Shown here piece after piece: positions 43,841-52,695 of a stretch of DNA of 64,000 nucleotides; within the stretch, counting starts at the first letter, position 1, and each line of letters opens with the position of its first letter. The notes below the pieces were generated by a model that saw only the letters and a list, made by a program, of their open reading frames with translations, ran no database searches and was not told where the DNA came from. Origin of the DNA: CAVQAH01 sp963784195 (lineage in GTDB: Bacteria; Acidobacteriota; Vicinamibacteria; Vicinamibacterales; 2-12-FULL-66-21); assembly GCA_963784195.1 (NCBI GenBank), contig CAWARA010000022.1, positions 62,001 through 126,000 of the forward strand, in the 5' to 3' direction. A program made the translations under genes and the position numbers.

Positions 43841-44861
43841 TCAGGTCCGAGAGCAGCGCGTACGCGGTCAACGTCAGGTTTCCCGTCAGTTGACCGACGG
43901 CGACATCGCCGAGCAAGTCTGTCTCGAGAATGAGTGCGTTCTCCATGGCGCCGAGCCTCGCCAGGAGATCGTCTGCGGGCAGCTCTTGCGGCCTGACACT
44001 GGGACGCTGCCCCGACTTTGCGGACACGACAAGCTTCAGCCGGCGGCCGCGGTCCTTCGCCGTGCGCGCGGCATCTGCTGTTGACGCATCGATGCCCGTG
44101 CGCTCGACGTCGTGCGGGGTAACACGCGCCCCAAGCAGCACGTTCGCAAGTGCGGCGGCCTTGGCGGCCGCATCCCAACCGTCCAGGTCGAGCGACGGAT
44201 CCGCTTCAGCGATCCCTTCAGCCTGCATCCGCGCCAGCGCTGCGCCGAACGCCTCGCCATTCTCGACCGCGGTCAGGATGTGATTGGTCGTCGTGTTGAT
44301 GACGCCGCGAAAGCCTGTCACGCGTACGCCGGGCATCGTCTCGCGCACGAGATTGAAAATCGGCACACCGTCCATGACGGCACCTTCGAACAGGAACGAC
44401 ACGCCGGCTGTCGCCGCCATGTCGCGCAGCCGCTCGTAGGCGAATGCTGCCGGCCCTTTGTTCGCCGTGACGACATGGAGCCCCGCGCGGAGCGCCGCCT
44501 CGACGTGATCCAGCGCCGGCCGGCCGTCCTTGATGTTGAGTGTCGTCGTTTCCACGACGACGCGGAGCGGAGCAGACGAATGTGGAAGTCGTTCAATGAG
44601 GGCCGTTGATCCGTCGACGGCTTCACTTCCGTCTTCTGATTGCCCGCCGGATAACGCCCCGTTCGAGGCAACCGTTGCCGCTGCGGAGATCGCGTCGAGA
44701 CCCGAAGGATTGAACACGGCGCCATGGCGGCCCGTGGCGATGCCCACGACGCGGCAGTCGAGATCGTAGTCGTCGGCAAGCTGACCGCGCCGTTCTTCGA
44801 GCAGGTGGGCAAATCGCCGGCCGACGTTCCCGAAACCGACCAGCGCCAGATCAGCGCGCAT
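43782..44861 (-). CDS. hom: Homoserine dehydrogenase
   Basis: Homoserine dehydrogenase reduces aspartate semialdehyde for threonine and methionine synthesis. The NAD(P) motif ALVGFGNVGRRF starts the protein at ATG 44861, which shares one base with the stop of the aminotransferase gene. Other signatures are HVEAALRAGLHVVTANKGP, SFLFEGAVMDGVPIFNL, GFRGVINTTTNHILT, EADPSLDLDGWDAAAKAAAL and the C-terminal GQLTGNLTLTAYALLSDL. 359 residues, no ACT domain visible. The last 59 bases overlap the convergent glutaredoxin gene; the true end could be slightly earlier. Confidence 0.88.
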   Translation of the reverse strand: MRADLALVGFGNVGRRFAHLLEERRGQLADDYDLDCRVVGIATGRHGAVFNPSGLDAISAAATVASNGALSGGQSEDGSEAVDGSTALIERLPHSSAPLRVVVETTTLNIKDGRPALDHVEAALRAGLHVVTANKGPAAFAYERLRDMAATAGVSFLFEGAVMDGVPIFNLVRETMPGVRVTGFRGVINTTTNHILTAVENGEAFGAALARMQAEGIAEADPSLDLDGWDAAAKAAALANVLLGARVTPHDVERTGIDASTADAARTAKDRGRRLKLVVSAKSGQRPSVRPQELPADDLLARLGAMENALILETDLLGDVAVGQLTGNLTLTAYALLSDLITIRRRCAARYEAPLRRSL

Positions 44862-46012
44862 CAATGACGCTCGGAGACCGCCGCTGGCACGAGCGTGTCG
44901 AGCAATTCGCCGACGAGCGCGAGGCTGGACTCGAGATGTTTCGGATCGGACCCGAATCCAATCCTCAGATATCCGTCCATGTCGAAGTGTTCGCCGGCGA
45001 CGACCAGCACGCCCTTTTCGTCGCGCAGACGCGTGACGAGCTCCGCCGATCGGATCGGATATTGATAACGGACGAACACGATCGCTCCGGCCTGCGGCGC
45101 GATGTGGCTCAGCGACGGCGCGCGCCGTTCGATCCAGCGCTTCACGATGGGATAGTTGGTGCGGATGATCCCTCGCGTGCGGGCTAGCAGCAGCTGCCGG
45201 CGTGCGGGTCGCAACGCGATTGATGCGAGACGATCGTTGACGGCGCCCGGCGCGATCGACGTGTAGTCGTGAATACCCCACAGCGTGTCGACGGTGGATG
45301 CTGGCCCTGCGACCCAGCCGATTCGCAGGCCCGGCAGCGCGTAGGCCTTCGACAGCCCGCTCGTCACGATCACACGCTCGGCGCGCCCCCACATGGTTGG
45401 CGTTTCATCGCCTTCGAGCTCTGCGCCGCGGTAGATCTCGTCCGACAGAATCCACGCGCCCGTTCGCGACGCGATGCGCGCGATCGCGTCGAGCTCGTCC
45501 ACCGTCATCGTCGCGCCGGTCGGGTTGTTGGGATTGCAAATCAGGATGACGCGTGTCTTCGTGGTGACGAGCGACTCGAGCGCCGCGAGGTCCGGCTTCC
45601 AGCGTGGGCTGGATCCACTCTCCGGCACCAGCGCCCACGGCTTGACCGTCGCGCCGAAGGCCCGAGCCAGTCCGTGGACCTGCATGTAGTTCGGCACCAT
45701 CATGACCACCTCGTCGCCCGGCTCGACGAGGTGCATCAGCGAGATGCAGTTGGCTTCCGATCCGCCATTCGTCACCTGAATGTGATCCGGCGTCGCGCCT
45801 GGATACATCGCGGCGATGTGGCTTCGCAGTTCCGGCGTCCCGTTCGTTTGTGGATAGAGCATGTGAAGACCGAGCACCGACGCACGGTCTTCAGCCGATT
45901 CGGCAATCTCTTCGACACGGAGCGGGTGCACACCACTTTCGGCGACGTTCCAGGCAACCCGGTTCTCCCAGATCGACTGAAATCGCTCGAGCGTAAAAGC
46001 GTCGAACTTCAT
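44861..46012 (-). CDS. Class I/II PLP-dependent aminotransferase
   Basis: 383-residue fold-type I aminotransferase. The segments VTNGGSEANCISLMHLVEP, ICNPNNPTGATMTVDEL, WILSDEIYRG and SGLSKAYALPGLRIGW, whose Lys binds PLP, are complete. The C-terminal Arg that holds the carboxylate is in GYLRIGFGSD. The gene is directly coupled to hom downstream (TGATG), so a role near the aspartate-derived amino acids or methionine is plausible. The substrate cannot be fixed by sequence reading. Confidence 0.9.
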   Translation of the reverse strand: MKFDAFTLERFQSIWENRVAWNVAESGVHPLRVEEIAESAEDRASVLGLHMLYPQTNGTPELRSHIAAMYPGATPDHIQVTNGGSEANCISLMHLVEPGDEVVMMVPNYMQVHGLARAFGATVKPWALVPESGSSPRWKPDLAALESLVTTKTRVILICNPNNPTGATMTVDELDAIARIASRTGAWILSDEIYRGAELEGDETPTMWGRAERVIVTSGLSKAYALPGLRIGWVAGPASTVDTLWGIHDYTSIAPGAVNDRLASIALRPARRQLLLARTRGIIRTNYPIVKRWIERRAPSLSHIAPQAGAIVFVRYQYPIRSAELVTRLRDEKGVLVVAGEHFDMDGYLRIGFGSDPKHLESSLALVGELLDTLVPAAVSERH

Positions 46013-46039
46013 ACTGGCGAGTGTAATAGAAATCCTGTC

Positions 46040-46135
46040 CGTGGTTCGTGGATCGTCGCTCGTCGCTCGAATTGCTCGTATCGGCCGTCGCTATGGGCTC
46101 TTCGAGCGACGAGCTACGAACCACGAACCACGATC
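46040..46135. repeat. Intergenic inverted repeat, family A (variant words)
   Basis: The left arm cgtggttcgtggatcgtcgctcgtcgctcga pairs with the right arm tcgagcgacgagctacgaaccacgaaccacg, with one word shorter on one side. The outer words match family A, while the inner cgctcgtcgctcg part is new and shared with 38750-38813. It lies between the divergent aminotransferase and SIMPL genes. Confidence 0.75.
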
Positions 46136-46192
46136 ACGTCTTTTTGTGAGGATCCGGAACTATGATCAGGTGATCAAAGAACGGAGGGGTTC

Positions 46193-46897
46193 GTGAAGAA
46201 CGCATTCGCCGGTTTGACCGCATTTCTGATGTTGACGACGACCGTGCTGGCACAGCAGCCACCGGGGCCGCCGCCGCCCTCCGTCGTGACGACAGGCGAA
46301 GGCGTCATCAAGCGCGCGCCCGATCGCGCCTGGGTTACGGTGGCTGCTGAATCTCGGGCAAAAACGCCTCAGGAAGCTCAGCGCGCCAACGCCACGGTCA
46401 TGAGCGCGGTCATGCAGAAGATCAAGGGGGCGGGTATTCCGCCGGATGCCGTTCAGACGGCGTCGTTCGACCTGCAGCCGGAGTTCGACTATACGAACAA
46501 TAAACAGACGCTCCGTGGCTACGTCGCGCGAAACACGCTGGAGGTCAGGGTCGACGACCTGCCGAAGCTGGGCGACGTGATCGACATCACGATTGGCGCC
46601 GGCGTCACGAATGTCAGCGGCGTGCGGTTCGACCTCAAGGACCGTGCGGCCGCGGAGCGCGAGGCGCTGAAAATGGCGGTTGCCGACGCCCGTGAGCGCG
46701 CTGACGCCGCAGCAGCGGGAGCCGGCATGAAAGTCGAGCGCGTGCTGAAGATCGAGGAACAGCGCAGCATCGGCGGCGGGCCGCGACCCATGATGATGAC
46801 GATGGCCACCGCCGCCCAGGAAGCGCGCACCACACCGGTATCACCAGGCGAGATTGAGATTCGCTCGATCGTGACGCTGACGACTGCTGTTCGGTAG
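46193..46897 (+). CDS. SIMPL-domain (DUF541) periplasmic protein
   Basis: 234 residues starting at GTG 46193 with GGAGG just upstream. A signal peptide (FAGLTAFLMLTTTVLAQQ) is followed by a Pro-rich linker and the SIMPL domain: VVTTGEGVIKRAPDRAWVTV, PPDAVQTASFDLQPEF, GYVARNTLEVRV, then DARERADAAAAGAGMKVERV. BP26/OMP28-type proteins of this family form periplasmic rings of unclear role. A His- or Met-rich feature (RPMMMTM) occurs near the C-terminus. Confidence 0.88.
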   Translation: MKNAFAGLTAFLMLTTTVLAQQPPGPPPPSVVTTGEGVIKRAPDRAWVTVAAESRAKTPQEAQRANATVMSAVMQKIKGAGIPPDAVQTASFDLQPEFDYTNNKQTLRGYVARNTLEVRVDDLPKLGDVIDITIGAGVTNVSGVRFDLKDRAAAEREALKMAVADARERADAAAAGAGMKVERVLKIEEQRSIGGGPRPMMMTMATAAQEARTTPVSPGEIEIRSIVTLTTAVR

Positions 46898-46953
46898 CAG
46901 CGCGGAGCTTCAGCTCCGCGTCAGCGACGCGGGACTGAAGTCCCGCGCTGCTG
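46898..46953. repeat. Double-hairpin terminator-like repeat, family C
   Basis: Two hairpins, cgcggagcttcagctccgcg and gcgggactgaagtcccgc, stand side by side inside an outer agcagcgcgg/cgcgctgct pair, forming a cruciform-like unit between the convergent SIMPL and rmuC genes. Its layout matches 20533-20616. A bidirectional transcription barrier is likely. Confidence 0.8.
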
Positions 46954-46955
46954 GA

Positions 46956-48404
46956 TCATTCTTTCACAATCACTCCCTCGACCGGCTCATCGTCGAAGAG
47001 GCCGATGATCTCGGGCGATCCGATCGCCCGGGCGGTGTGATCGATCGTGTCGAGCTCGGGTAGCTCCTCCGGCGCTGTAATACCCTTGTCCTTGAGCCGC
47101 CGCGCGGTGACGAGCACCCGGCTCTCCAGCGAGCCGACCGCACGGTTGTAGGCGTCGACCGAGCGCATCAGCCCGCGTGCGACCTCTTCGAAGTGCATCG
47201 CCATCACGCGGATGCGATCGTAGAGCTGCCGGCCGAGGTCGCTGATTTCCTGCGCGTTCTTCGCGACGTTCTCCTGCTGCCAGCCGTACGCCACTGCGCG
47301 CAGGAGCGCCATGAGCGTCAATGGGCTCGCGAGCATGACGCCGCGCGCCAGGCTGAACTCGAGCAGCGCGGGGTCGCGCTGCATGGCGACGCTGAGCAGC
47401 GTCTCTCCCGGGACGAACATGATCACGAGGTCTGGCGCCGGCTGAAAGTGTTGCCAGTAGGTCTTGTTTCCGAGCCGGACGATGTGATCGCGGACCTGAC
47501 GAGCGTGGTCCTTCAGCCGCGCGTCACGCTGGACCTCGTCCTCGGTTTCCATCGCGTCGAGATAGGCAGACGACGGGACCTTCGCGTCCACGACCACGTT
47601 CTTGCCGCCGGGAAGCCGGACGATCATGTCCGGGGTCAGCCGGACGCCGTCAACCGTGGCGAATTCCTTCAGGTCGAAATCGCAGTACTCGACCATGCCG
47701 GCGGCTTCGACGACCCGGCGCAGCTGCAGTTCGCCCCACTGCCCGCGGACGTTTGGCGAGCGCAAGGCTTGCACGAGCCGCCCCGTTTCCATCTGAAGCG
47801 ATTGCTGGGCCTGAAGCAGGGAGCGCAACTGCTCAGTTACGGCGGATTGAGTGCCGACGCGGTTCTGCTCGACGAGTTGCAGCGTCCCGTCAACCTTGGA
47901 GAGCGACTCCTTGATCGGCTGAACGAGCTCCTCGATCGATTTCTGACGGACATCGAGATCCGTCCGCGCCGACTGCTGAAACTCCGCCAGCGATGCGCGC
48001 GCGAGCTCGATGAACGACTGGTTGTTGTGGCGAAGCGCCTCGGACGAGAGGGCGGTGAATGTGTCGCGAAGCTTGACTTCGGCGTCACGGAGGAGCTCGA
48101 GCTTGGACTCGCTCGCCTTGCGTTCGGCATCCAGCTCCGCCTGGATCCGAACCCCCTCCTCCCGGGCCGCCGCAAGTTCGCCCTGCAGCCGGGCTAGCGC
48201 CAGTTCGCGGCTGGCGAGCTGCGTGTGCAGTTCCGCCGCCCGCCGTGATGCCTCGTCAGCCCGCGCCGCCCCAGAGGCGGCGTCTTGCCCGAGCTGAACT
48301 CGAAGCATGGCAACCGCCCGATCCTCCCGGGCGCGCAGGATGAGCCAGAGTGCCACCCCGGCAATCAGGGCAAGGAGGCACACGAATACCAGGGTCAAGT
48401 CCAC
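46956..48404 (-). CDS. rmuC: DNA recombination protein RmuC
   Basis: 482 residues. One N-terminal TM helix (LVFVCLLALIAGVALWLIL), a long coiled coil (about residues 40-200, rich in Ala, Glu and Arg) and the RmuC nuclease-like core: SPNVRGQWGELQLRRVVEAA, DVRLPGGKNVVVDAKVP-like VRLPGGKNVVVDAKVPSSAY, then FQPAPDLVIMFVPGE. RmuC limits inversions at short inverted repeats, notable in a genome rich in such repeats. It converges on the SIMPL gene. Confidence 0.9.
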   Translation of the reverse strand: MDLTLVFVCLLALIAGVALWLILRAREDRAVAMLRVQLGQDAASGAARADEASRRAAELHTQLASRELALARLQGELAAAREEGVRIQAELDAERKASESKLELLRDAEVKLRDTFTALSSEALRHNNQSFIELARASLAEFQQSARTDLDVRQKSIEELVQPIKESLSKVDGTLQLVEQNRVGTQSAVTEQLRSLLQAQQSLQMETGRLVQALRSPNVRGQWGELQLRRVVEAAGMVEYCDFDLKEFATVDGVRLTPDMIVRLPGGKNVVVDAKVPSSAYLDAMETEDEVQRDARLKDHARQVRDHIVRLGNKTYWQHFQPAPDLVIMFVPGETLLSVAMQRDPALLEFSLARGVMLASPLTLMALLRAVAYGWQQENVAKNAQEISDLGRQLYDRIRVMAMHFEEVARGLMRSVDAYNRAVGSLESRVLVTARRLKDKGITAPEELPELDTIDHTARAIGSPEIIGLFDDEPVEGVIVKE

Positions 48405-48483
48405 GCTAGACGAAGTTTAAACGAAAGGCTTGTCAGGGGAGGTCACACGGTGCGAATAGTTGATCCCACCCACCGTAAAGACT

Positions 48484-48511
48484 AAAATAGGACTGTTCTG
48501 GTCGTAGTTTT
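48484..48511. promoter_or_regulatory. Imperfect palindrome upstream of the A-type carrier gene, possible Rrf2-type operator
   Basis: aaaataggac at 48484 and gtcgtagtttt at 48501 form imperfect inverted halves around tgttctg. The position, just before the first Fe-S assembly gene, and the AT-rich arms around GGAC/GTC recall IscR/SufR-type boxes. A Rrf2 regulator is encoded at 54785. The match is weak. Confidence 0.35.
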
Positions 48512-48515
48512 GCCC

Positions 48516-48878
48516 GTGACAGAGCAACGACCTTCGAGTTCGGGCCCAAAAATGCTGGAAATCACCGAAAACGCCGCAAAGCTGATCAGGAAAATGACCG
48601 TGAAAAACGGCTTTCCTGAGGGGGGTCTGCGCATCGGCATCAAGGCCGGCGGCTGTTCCGGGTTGAGCTATACGTTCGCCTGGGAAGCCACGCCGCGCGA
48701 GGGCGATCTGGTGTTCAGCGGTCCCGAAGATTCAAAAGTGTTCATCGATCCGAAGAGCCATCGCTTCCTGGACGGCACCACGCTCGACTACGACACCAGC
48801 CTGGTCAGCAAGGGCTTTGTGTTCAGCAATCCGCATGCGAAGAGCACGTGCGGCTGCGGGACGTCATTTTCTGTTTAA
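48516..48878 (+). CDS. A-type iron-sulfur cluster carrier (IscA/SufA/ErpA)
   Basis: A-type carrier that receives or delivers Fe-S clusters. The three cluster Cys are in KAGGCSGLSY and STCGCGTSFSV. Starts at GTG 48516, TTG 48510 or ATG 48552 are possible; the conserved domain begins MLEITENAAKLIRKM at 48552. No strong ribosome site helps the choice. It is the first gene before sufB, separated from it by a hairpin and about 140 bases. Confidence 0.9.
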   Translation: MTEQRPSSSGPKMLEITENAAKLIRKMTVKNGFPEGGLRIGIKAGGCSGLSYTFAWEATPREGDLVFSGPEDSKVFIDPKSHRFLDGTTLDYDTSLVSKGFVFSNPHAKSTCGCGTSFSV

Positions 48879-48882
48879 GCTC

Positions 48883-48905
48883 GCGGCGGCCCATTGGGCC
48901 GCCGC
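48883..48905 (+). terminator. GC hairpin between the A-type carrier gene and sufB
   Basis: gcggcggccc (48883-48892) and gggccgccgc (48896-48905) form a perfect 10-bp stem with a 3-base loop, right after the carrier stop. It has no T run, so it may only weaken read-through into sufB or protect the upstream transcript. Confidence 0.55.
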
Positions 48906-49041
48906 TGGTTACAAGCGCTACCATGCGGTGGCAATCGGGCTTCTGGTGCGGCTGCCAATTGCGGCACGCGAATCGGCTCTCGGGTAGGCGAATGGGGGCT
49001 CTCGGTAGCCGTTACCGCGGCCAATGCTGGAAGTATTTGCC

Positions 49042-50487
49042 ATGTCAACATCAACTGAGACCATCGAACAGCTCGCCACGCGCGAGTACAAATACGGCTT
49101 CTACACCGACGTCGAGACCGACACGATCCCGAAGGGTCTCAACGAAGACGTGATCCGGATGATTTCCGAGAAGAAGCAGGAGCCCGAGTGGCTGCTCGAA
49201 TGGCGCCTGAAAGCCTATCGGCTCTGGTTGACGATGAAGGAGCCGACCTGGCAGAACGTCAAGTACGACCCGATCAACTATCAGGACATCGTCTATTACT
49301 CCGCGCCGAAGAAAAAGCCGGTGTTGAACAGCCTGGACGAAGTCGATCCTGAGGTCCGCAAGACGTTCGACAAGCTCGGCATCCCGATCGAAGAACAGAA
49401 GATGCTCAGCGGCGTCGCGGTCGACGCGGTATTCGACAGCGTCTCTGTGGCGACGACCTTCCGCGAGAAGCTCAAGTCGTACGGCGTGATCTTCATGTCG
49501 TTCTCCGAGGCCGTGCGCGAGCATCCCGAGCTCGTGAAGAAGTATCTCGGCTCGGTCGTGCCCTACACCGACAACTTCTTCGCGACCTTGAACTCGGCTG
49601 TGTTCAGCGACGGCTCGTTCGTCTACGTTCCCAAGGGCGTCCGTTGCCCCATGGAGCTGTCGACGTATTTCCGGATCAACGCCAAGGATACCGGGCAGTT
49701 CGAGCGGACGCTGATCGTCGCTGAAGAAGGCGCCTACGTCAGCTACCTCGAAGGCTGCACGGCGCCGATGCGCGACGAAAACCAGCTCCACGCCGCCGTC
49801 GTCGAGCTCGTCGCGCTCGACAACGCGACGATCAAGTACTCGACGATTCAGAACTGGTACCCAGGCGACAAGGACGGCAAGGGCGGGATCTACAACTTCG
49901 TGACGAAGCGCGGCCTGTGCGCCGGCCGCGGCTCGAAGATTACCTGGACCCAGGTCGAGACCGGCTCCGCGATCACCTGGAAGTACCCTGGCTGCATCCT
50001 GCAGGGAGACAACTCGATCGGCGAGTTCTACTCGGTTGCCACGACGAACAACTGGCAGCAGGCGGACACCGGGACGAAGATGATCCACCTCGGGAAGAAC
50101 ACCCGCAGCACGATCGTCTCGAAGGGAATCTCTGCTGGGCACGGTCAGAACACGTACCGCGGCCTGGTCAAGATCGGGAAGAACGCCAAGCACGCGCGCA
50201 ACTACTCGCAGTGCGACTCGCTGCTCATCGGCGACAAGTGCGGCGCGCACACGTTCCCGTATCTGGAGATCAAGAACACCTCCGCTCGCGTGGAGCACGA
50301 AGCCTCGACGTCGAAGATCGGCGAGGACCAGATCTTCTACTGCCGGCAGCGCGGTCTGGCGACCGAGGACGCCGTCAACATGATCGTCAGCGGTTTCTGC
50401 AAGGAAGTGTTCCGCGAGCTGCCGATGGAGTTTGCCGTCGAAGCGCAGAAGTTGCTGAGTGTGTCGCTCGAAGGCTCAGTCGGATAG
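49042..50487 (+). CDS. sufB: Fe-S cluster assembly scaffold SufB
   Basis: SufB, core of the SufBC2D scaffold. Nearly 480 residues with EYKYGFYTDVETDTIPKGL at the N-terminus, YFRINAKDTGQFERTLIVAE, YVSYLEGCTAPMRDENQLHA and the late segment KNTSARVEHEASTSKIGEDQ, where the functional Glu/Cys region lies. An in-frame ATG at 49024 would add six residues. It opens the sufBCDSUT series, all in one direction. The sequence is intact. Confidence 0.95.
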   Translation: MSTSTETIEQLATREYKYGFYTDVETDTIPKGLNEDVIRMISEKKQEPEWLLEWRLKAYRLWLTMKEPTWQNVKYDPINYQDIVYYSAPKKKPVLNSLDEVDPEVRKTFDKLGIPIEEQKMLSGVAVDAVFDSVSVATTFREKLKSYGVIFMSFSEAVREHPELVKKYLGSVVPYTDNFFATLNSAVFSDGSFVYVPKGVRCPMELSTYFRINAKDTGQFERTLIVAEEGAYVSYLEGCTAPMRDENQLHAAVVELVALDNATIKYSTIQNWYPGDKDGKGGIYNFVTKRGLCAGRGSKITWTQVETGSAITWKYPGCILQGDNSIGEFYSVATTNNWQQADTGTKMIHLGKNTRSTIVSKGISAGHGQNTYRGLVKIGKNAKHARNYSQCDSLLIGDKCGAHTFPYLEIKNTSARVEHEASTSKIGEDQIFYCRQRGLATEDAVNMIVSGFCKEVFRELPMEFAVEAQKLLSVSLEGSVG

Positions 50488-50511
50488 CGTCATCAAAGAA
50501 GATAAACAGAA

Positions 50512-51273
50512 ATGCTTGAAATCAAGAATCTGCAAGTGCGTGTCGCCGATCAGCTGATCCTCAAGGGGATCGATCTGAAGGTCAACGCCGGCGAAGTGCA
50601 CGCGATCATGGGGCCGAACGGATCCGGAAAGAGCACGCTCGCGCGCGTCCTCTCGGGACACCCCGAATACGATGCGACTACCGGCGAAGTGCTCTACGAG
50701 GGACGCGATCTCCTGGACATGGATCCCGACGAGCGCGCCCGCGACGGCGTGTTCATGGCGTTTCAGTATCCGGTCGAGATCGCCGGCGTGAACAACGCGT
50801 ATTTTCTGAAGGCTGCGCTCAACGCCAAACGCAAGCATCAGGGGCTCGAAGAGCTGGACGCGATGGAATTCATGCAGCTGATCAAGGAGAAGGCAAAGCT
50901 GCTCGACATCGACCAGAACATGCTGAGCCGCGCCGTCAACGAGGGCTTCTCGGGCGGCGAGAAGAAGCGGAACGAGATCTTCCAGATGACGCTGCTCGAA
51001 CCAAAGCTGGCGATTCTCGACGAGACCGACTCCGGCCTCGACATCGACGCGCTGAAGACGGTGGCCACCGGCGTCAACGCCATGCGCACGCCCGAGCGCG
51101 CGTTCATCGTCGTCACTCACTACCAGCGGCTCCTCGACTACATCGTTCCCGACTTCGTGCACGTGCTCAGCCAGGGGCGGATCGTCAAGTCCGGCGGCAA
51201 GGAGCTGGCGCTCGAGCTCGAGCGCAAGGGTTACGGATGGCTTGAGGCCGCCGCGGAGCCGGTCAAGGCTTAG
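50512..51273 (+). CDS. sufC: Fe-S assembly ATPase SufC
   Basis: ABC-type ATPase of the SUF complex, 253 residues. Walker A GPNGSGKSTL, the Q-loop region AFQYPVEIAGV, signature SGGEKKRNEI, Walker B LAILDETDSGLD and H-switch VVTHYQRLLD are all intact. It hydrolyses ATP to change the shape of SufB-SufD. It starts 24 bases after sufB. Confidence 0.96.
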   Translation: MLEIKNLQVRVADQLILKGIDLKVNAGEVHAIMGPNGSGKSTLARVLSGHPEYDATTGEVLYEGRDLLDMDPDERARDGVFMAFQYPVEIAGVNNAYFLKAALNAKRKHQGLEELDAMEFMQLIKEKAKLLDIDQNMLSRAVNEGFSGGEKKRNEIFQMTLLEPKLAILDETDSGLDIDALKTVATGVNAMRTPERAFIVVTHYQRLLDYIVPDFVHVLSQGRIVKSGGKELALELERKGYGWLEAAAEPVKA

Positions 51274-51359
51274 GCATCTGGAAATGGGCGATGGGCAATC
51301 GGAAATCGGGTAAATCGGCAAACGGGCAACGGATAGCGGAACGGAACATTAGCGGAATC

Positions 51360-52695
51360 ATGACGCAGCTAGCGGACAAGCTTCAGCCGTGGATTACAGC
51401 AGATCGAGGAACGCCCGCAGGGTGGGCCGCGGTGGCTCCAGGAGCTCAGGGATCGCGGCGCCGCGCGTTTTTCGGCGCTCGGCTTCCCGACAACGCGCGA
51501 CGAAGAGTGGCGCTTCACGAGCGTGGCCGCGATCGCGTCGACGGAGTTCCGGCTCGCAGCGCAAGGACGGCCGACAGCCGCGGAGTTGGAGGGATTCGTC
51601 TATACGGACGCCGCGACCCGGCTGGTGATCGTCGACGGTCACTTTTCTCCTGAGCTGTCGCGAACCAGCGGTTTGCCGGCAGGCGCGCGTTTCGGGTCGC
51701 TGGCATCGGCGATCGTCGAGGAAGGGGACGCTGTCGCACGATTCCTGGGACAGCTCGCCGAGTTCGGATCGAGAGGGTTTTCCGCGCTGAACACGGCGTT
51801 CTTGAACGACGGCGCGTTCGTCAAAATTCCGGATGGCGTGGTGCTGGACGTCCCGCTTCAGGTCGTGTTCGTCTCCACCGGCAGCCCGTCATCTATGTCG
51901 GCTCCGCGCATGTCGCATCCGCGGCTGCTCCTGATTGCCGGCGAGCGCAGCCAGTCACGGGTGATCGAGACGTACGTCGGCGTCGGCGACAGCGCGTATT
52001 TCACGAATGCCGTCACTGAAGTCGTGCTCGGCGAAAACGCCGTCGTCGATCACTACAAGGTTCAGGAAGAGGGCTCGCGGGCGTTCCACGTTGCCAGCAT
52101 GCACGTGCACGCCGCCCGGAGCGCGACCTTTTCATCGCACTCGTTCACGCTTGGCGCAAAGCTGACGCGGAACGACGTGTTCGCAGTTCTCGACGGTGAG
52201 GGCGCGGAGTGCACGTTGAATGGCTTGTACCTGGCGGACGGCGATCGCGTCGTGGACAATCACACCACGATCGATCACGCCAAGGCGCATTGCCCGAGTC
52301 ACGAAATCTATAAAGGCATCCTTGGCGGGAAGGCCCGCGCCGTGTTCAACGGGAAGATCATCGTTCGCCAGGATGCGCAGAAAACCGACGCCAAGCAGAC
52401 GAACCGCGCGCTGCTGCTGACCGACGACGCCGTCATCAACACGAAGCCGCAGCTCGAGATCTTTGCGGACGACGTGAAGTGCACGCATGGTGCGGCGATC
52501 GGGCAGCTCGACGAGGATGCGCTCTTCTACCTTCAGGCCAGGGGCCTCACGTTCTTCGAGGCGCGAGACCTCCTGATCCATGCGTTTGCCGGCGAGATTC
52601 TCGACCGCGTGCAGGTCGAGCCACTGAAGCAGGCGCTCGAGTCCGAGCTCTACGCTCAGCTCGCTCGCGACCTGGCGGAACTGGACGCGGCATGA
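51360..52695 (+). CDS. sufD: Fe-S assembly protein SufD, one frame break
   Basis: SufD, partner of SufB in the scaffold, about 444 residues after joining. ATG 51360 begins MTQLADKLQPWITA; near 51405 the frame changes and continues RWLQELRDRGAARFSALGFP, TTRDEEWRFTSV, the classic SufD N-terminus. The C-terminal beta-helix is typical: FNGKIIVRQDAQKTDAKQTN and KCTHGAAIGQLDEDALFYLQ, with the functional His in CTHG. The stop overlaps the sufS start by 4 bases. The gap before it (51274-51359) is a low-complexity string of aatcggg-like words. Confidence 0.92.

Noticed and set aside
49051..50298. Long minus-strand open frame inside sufB
   Set aside because: It mirrors the intact sufB gene; the Asp/Val/Arg-rich composition is that of a shadow frame in GC-rich DNA.
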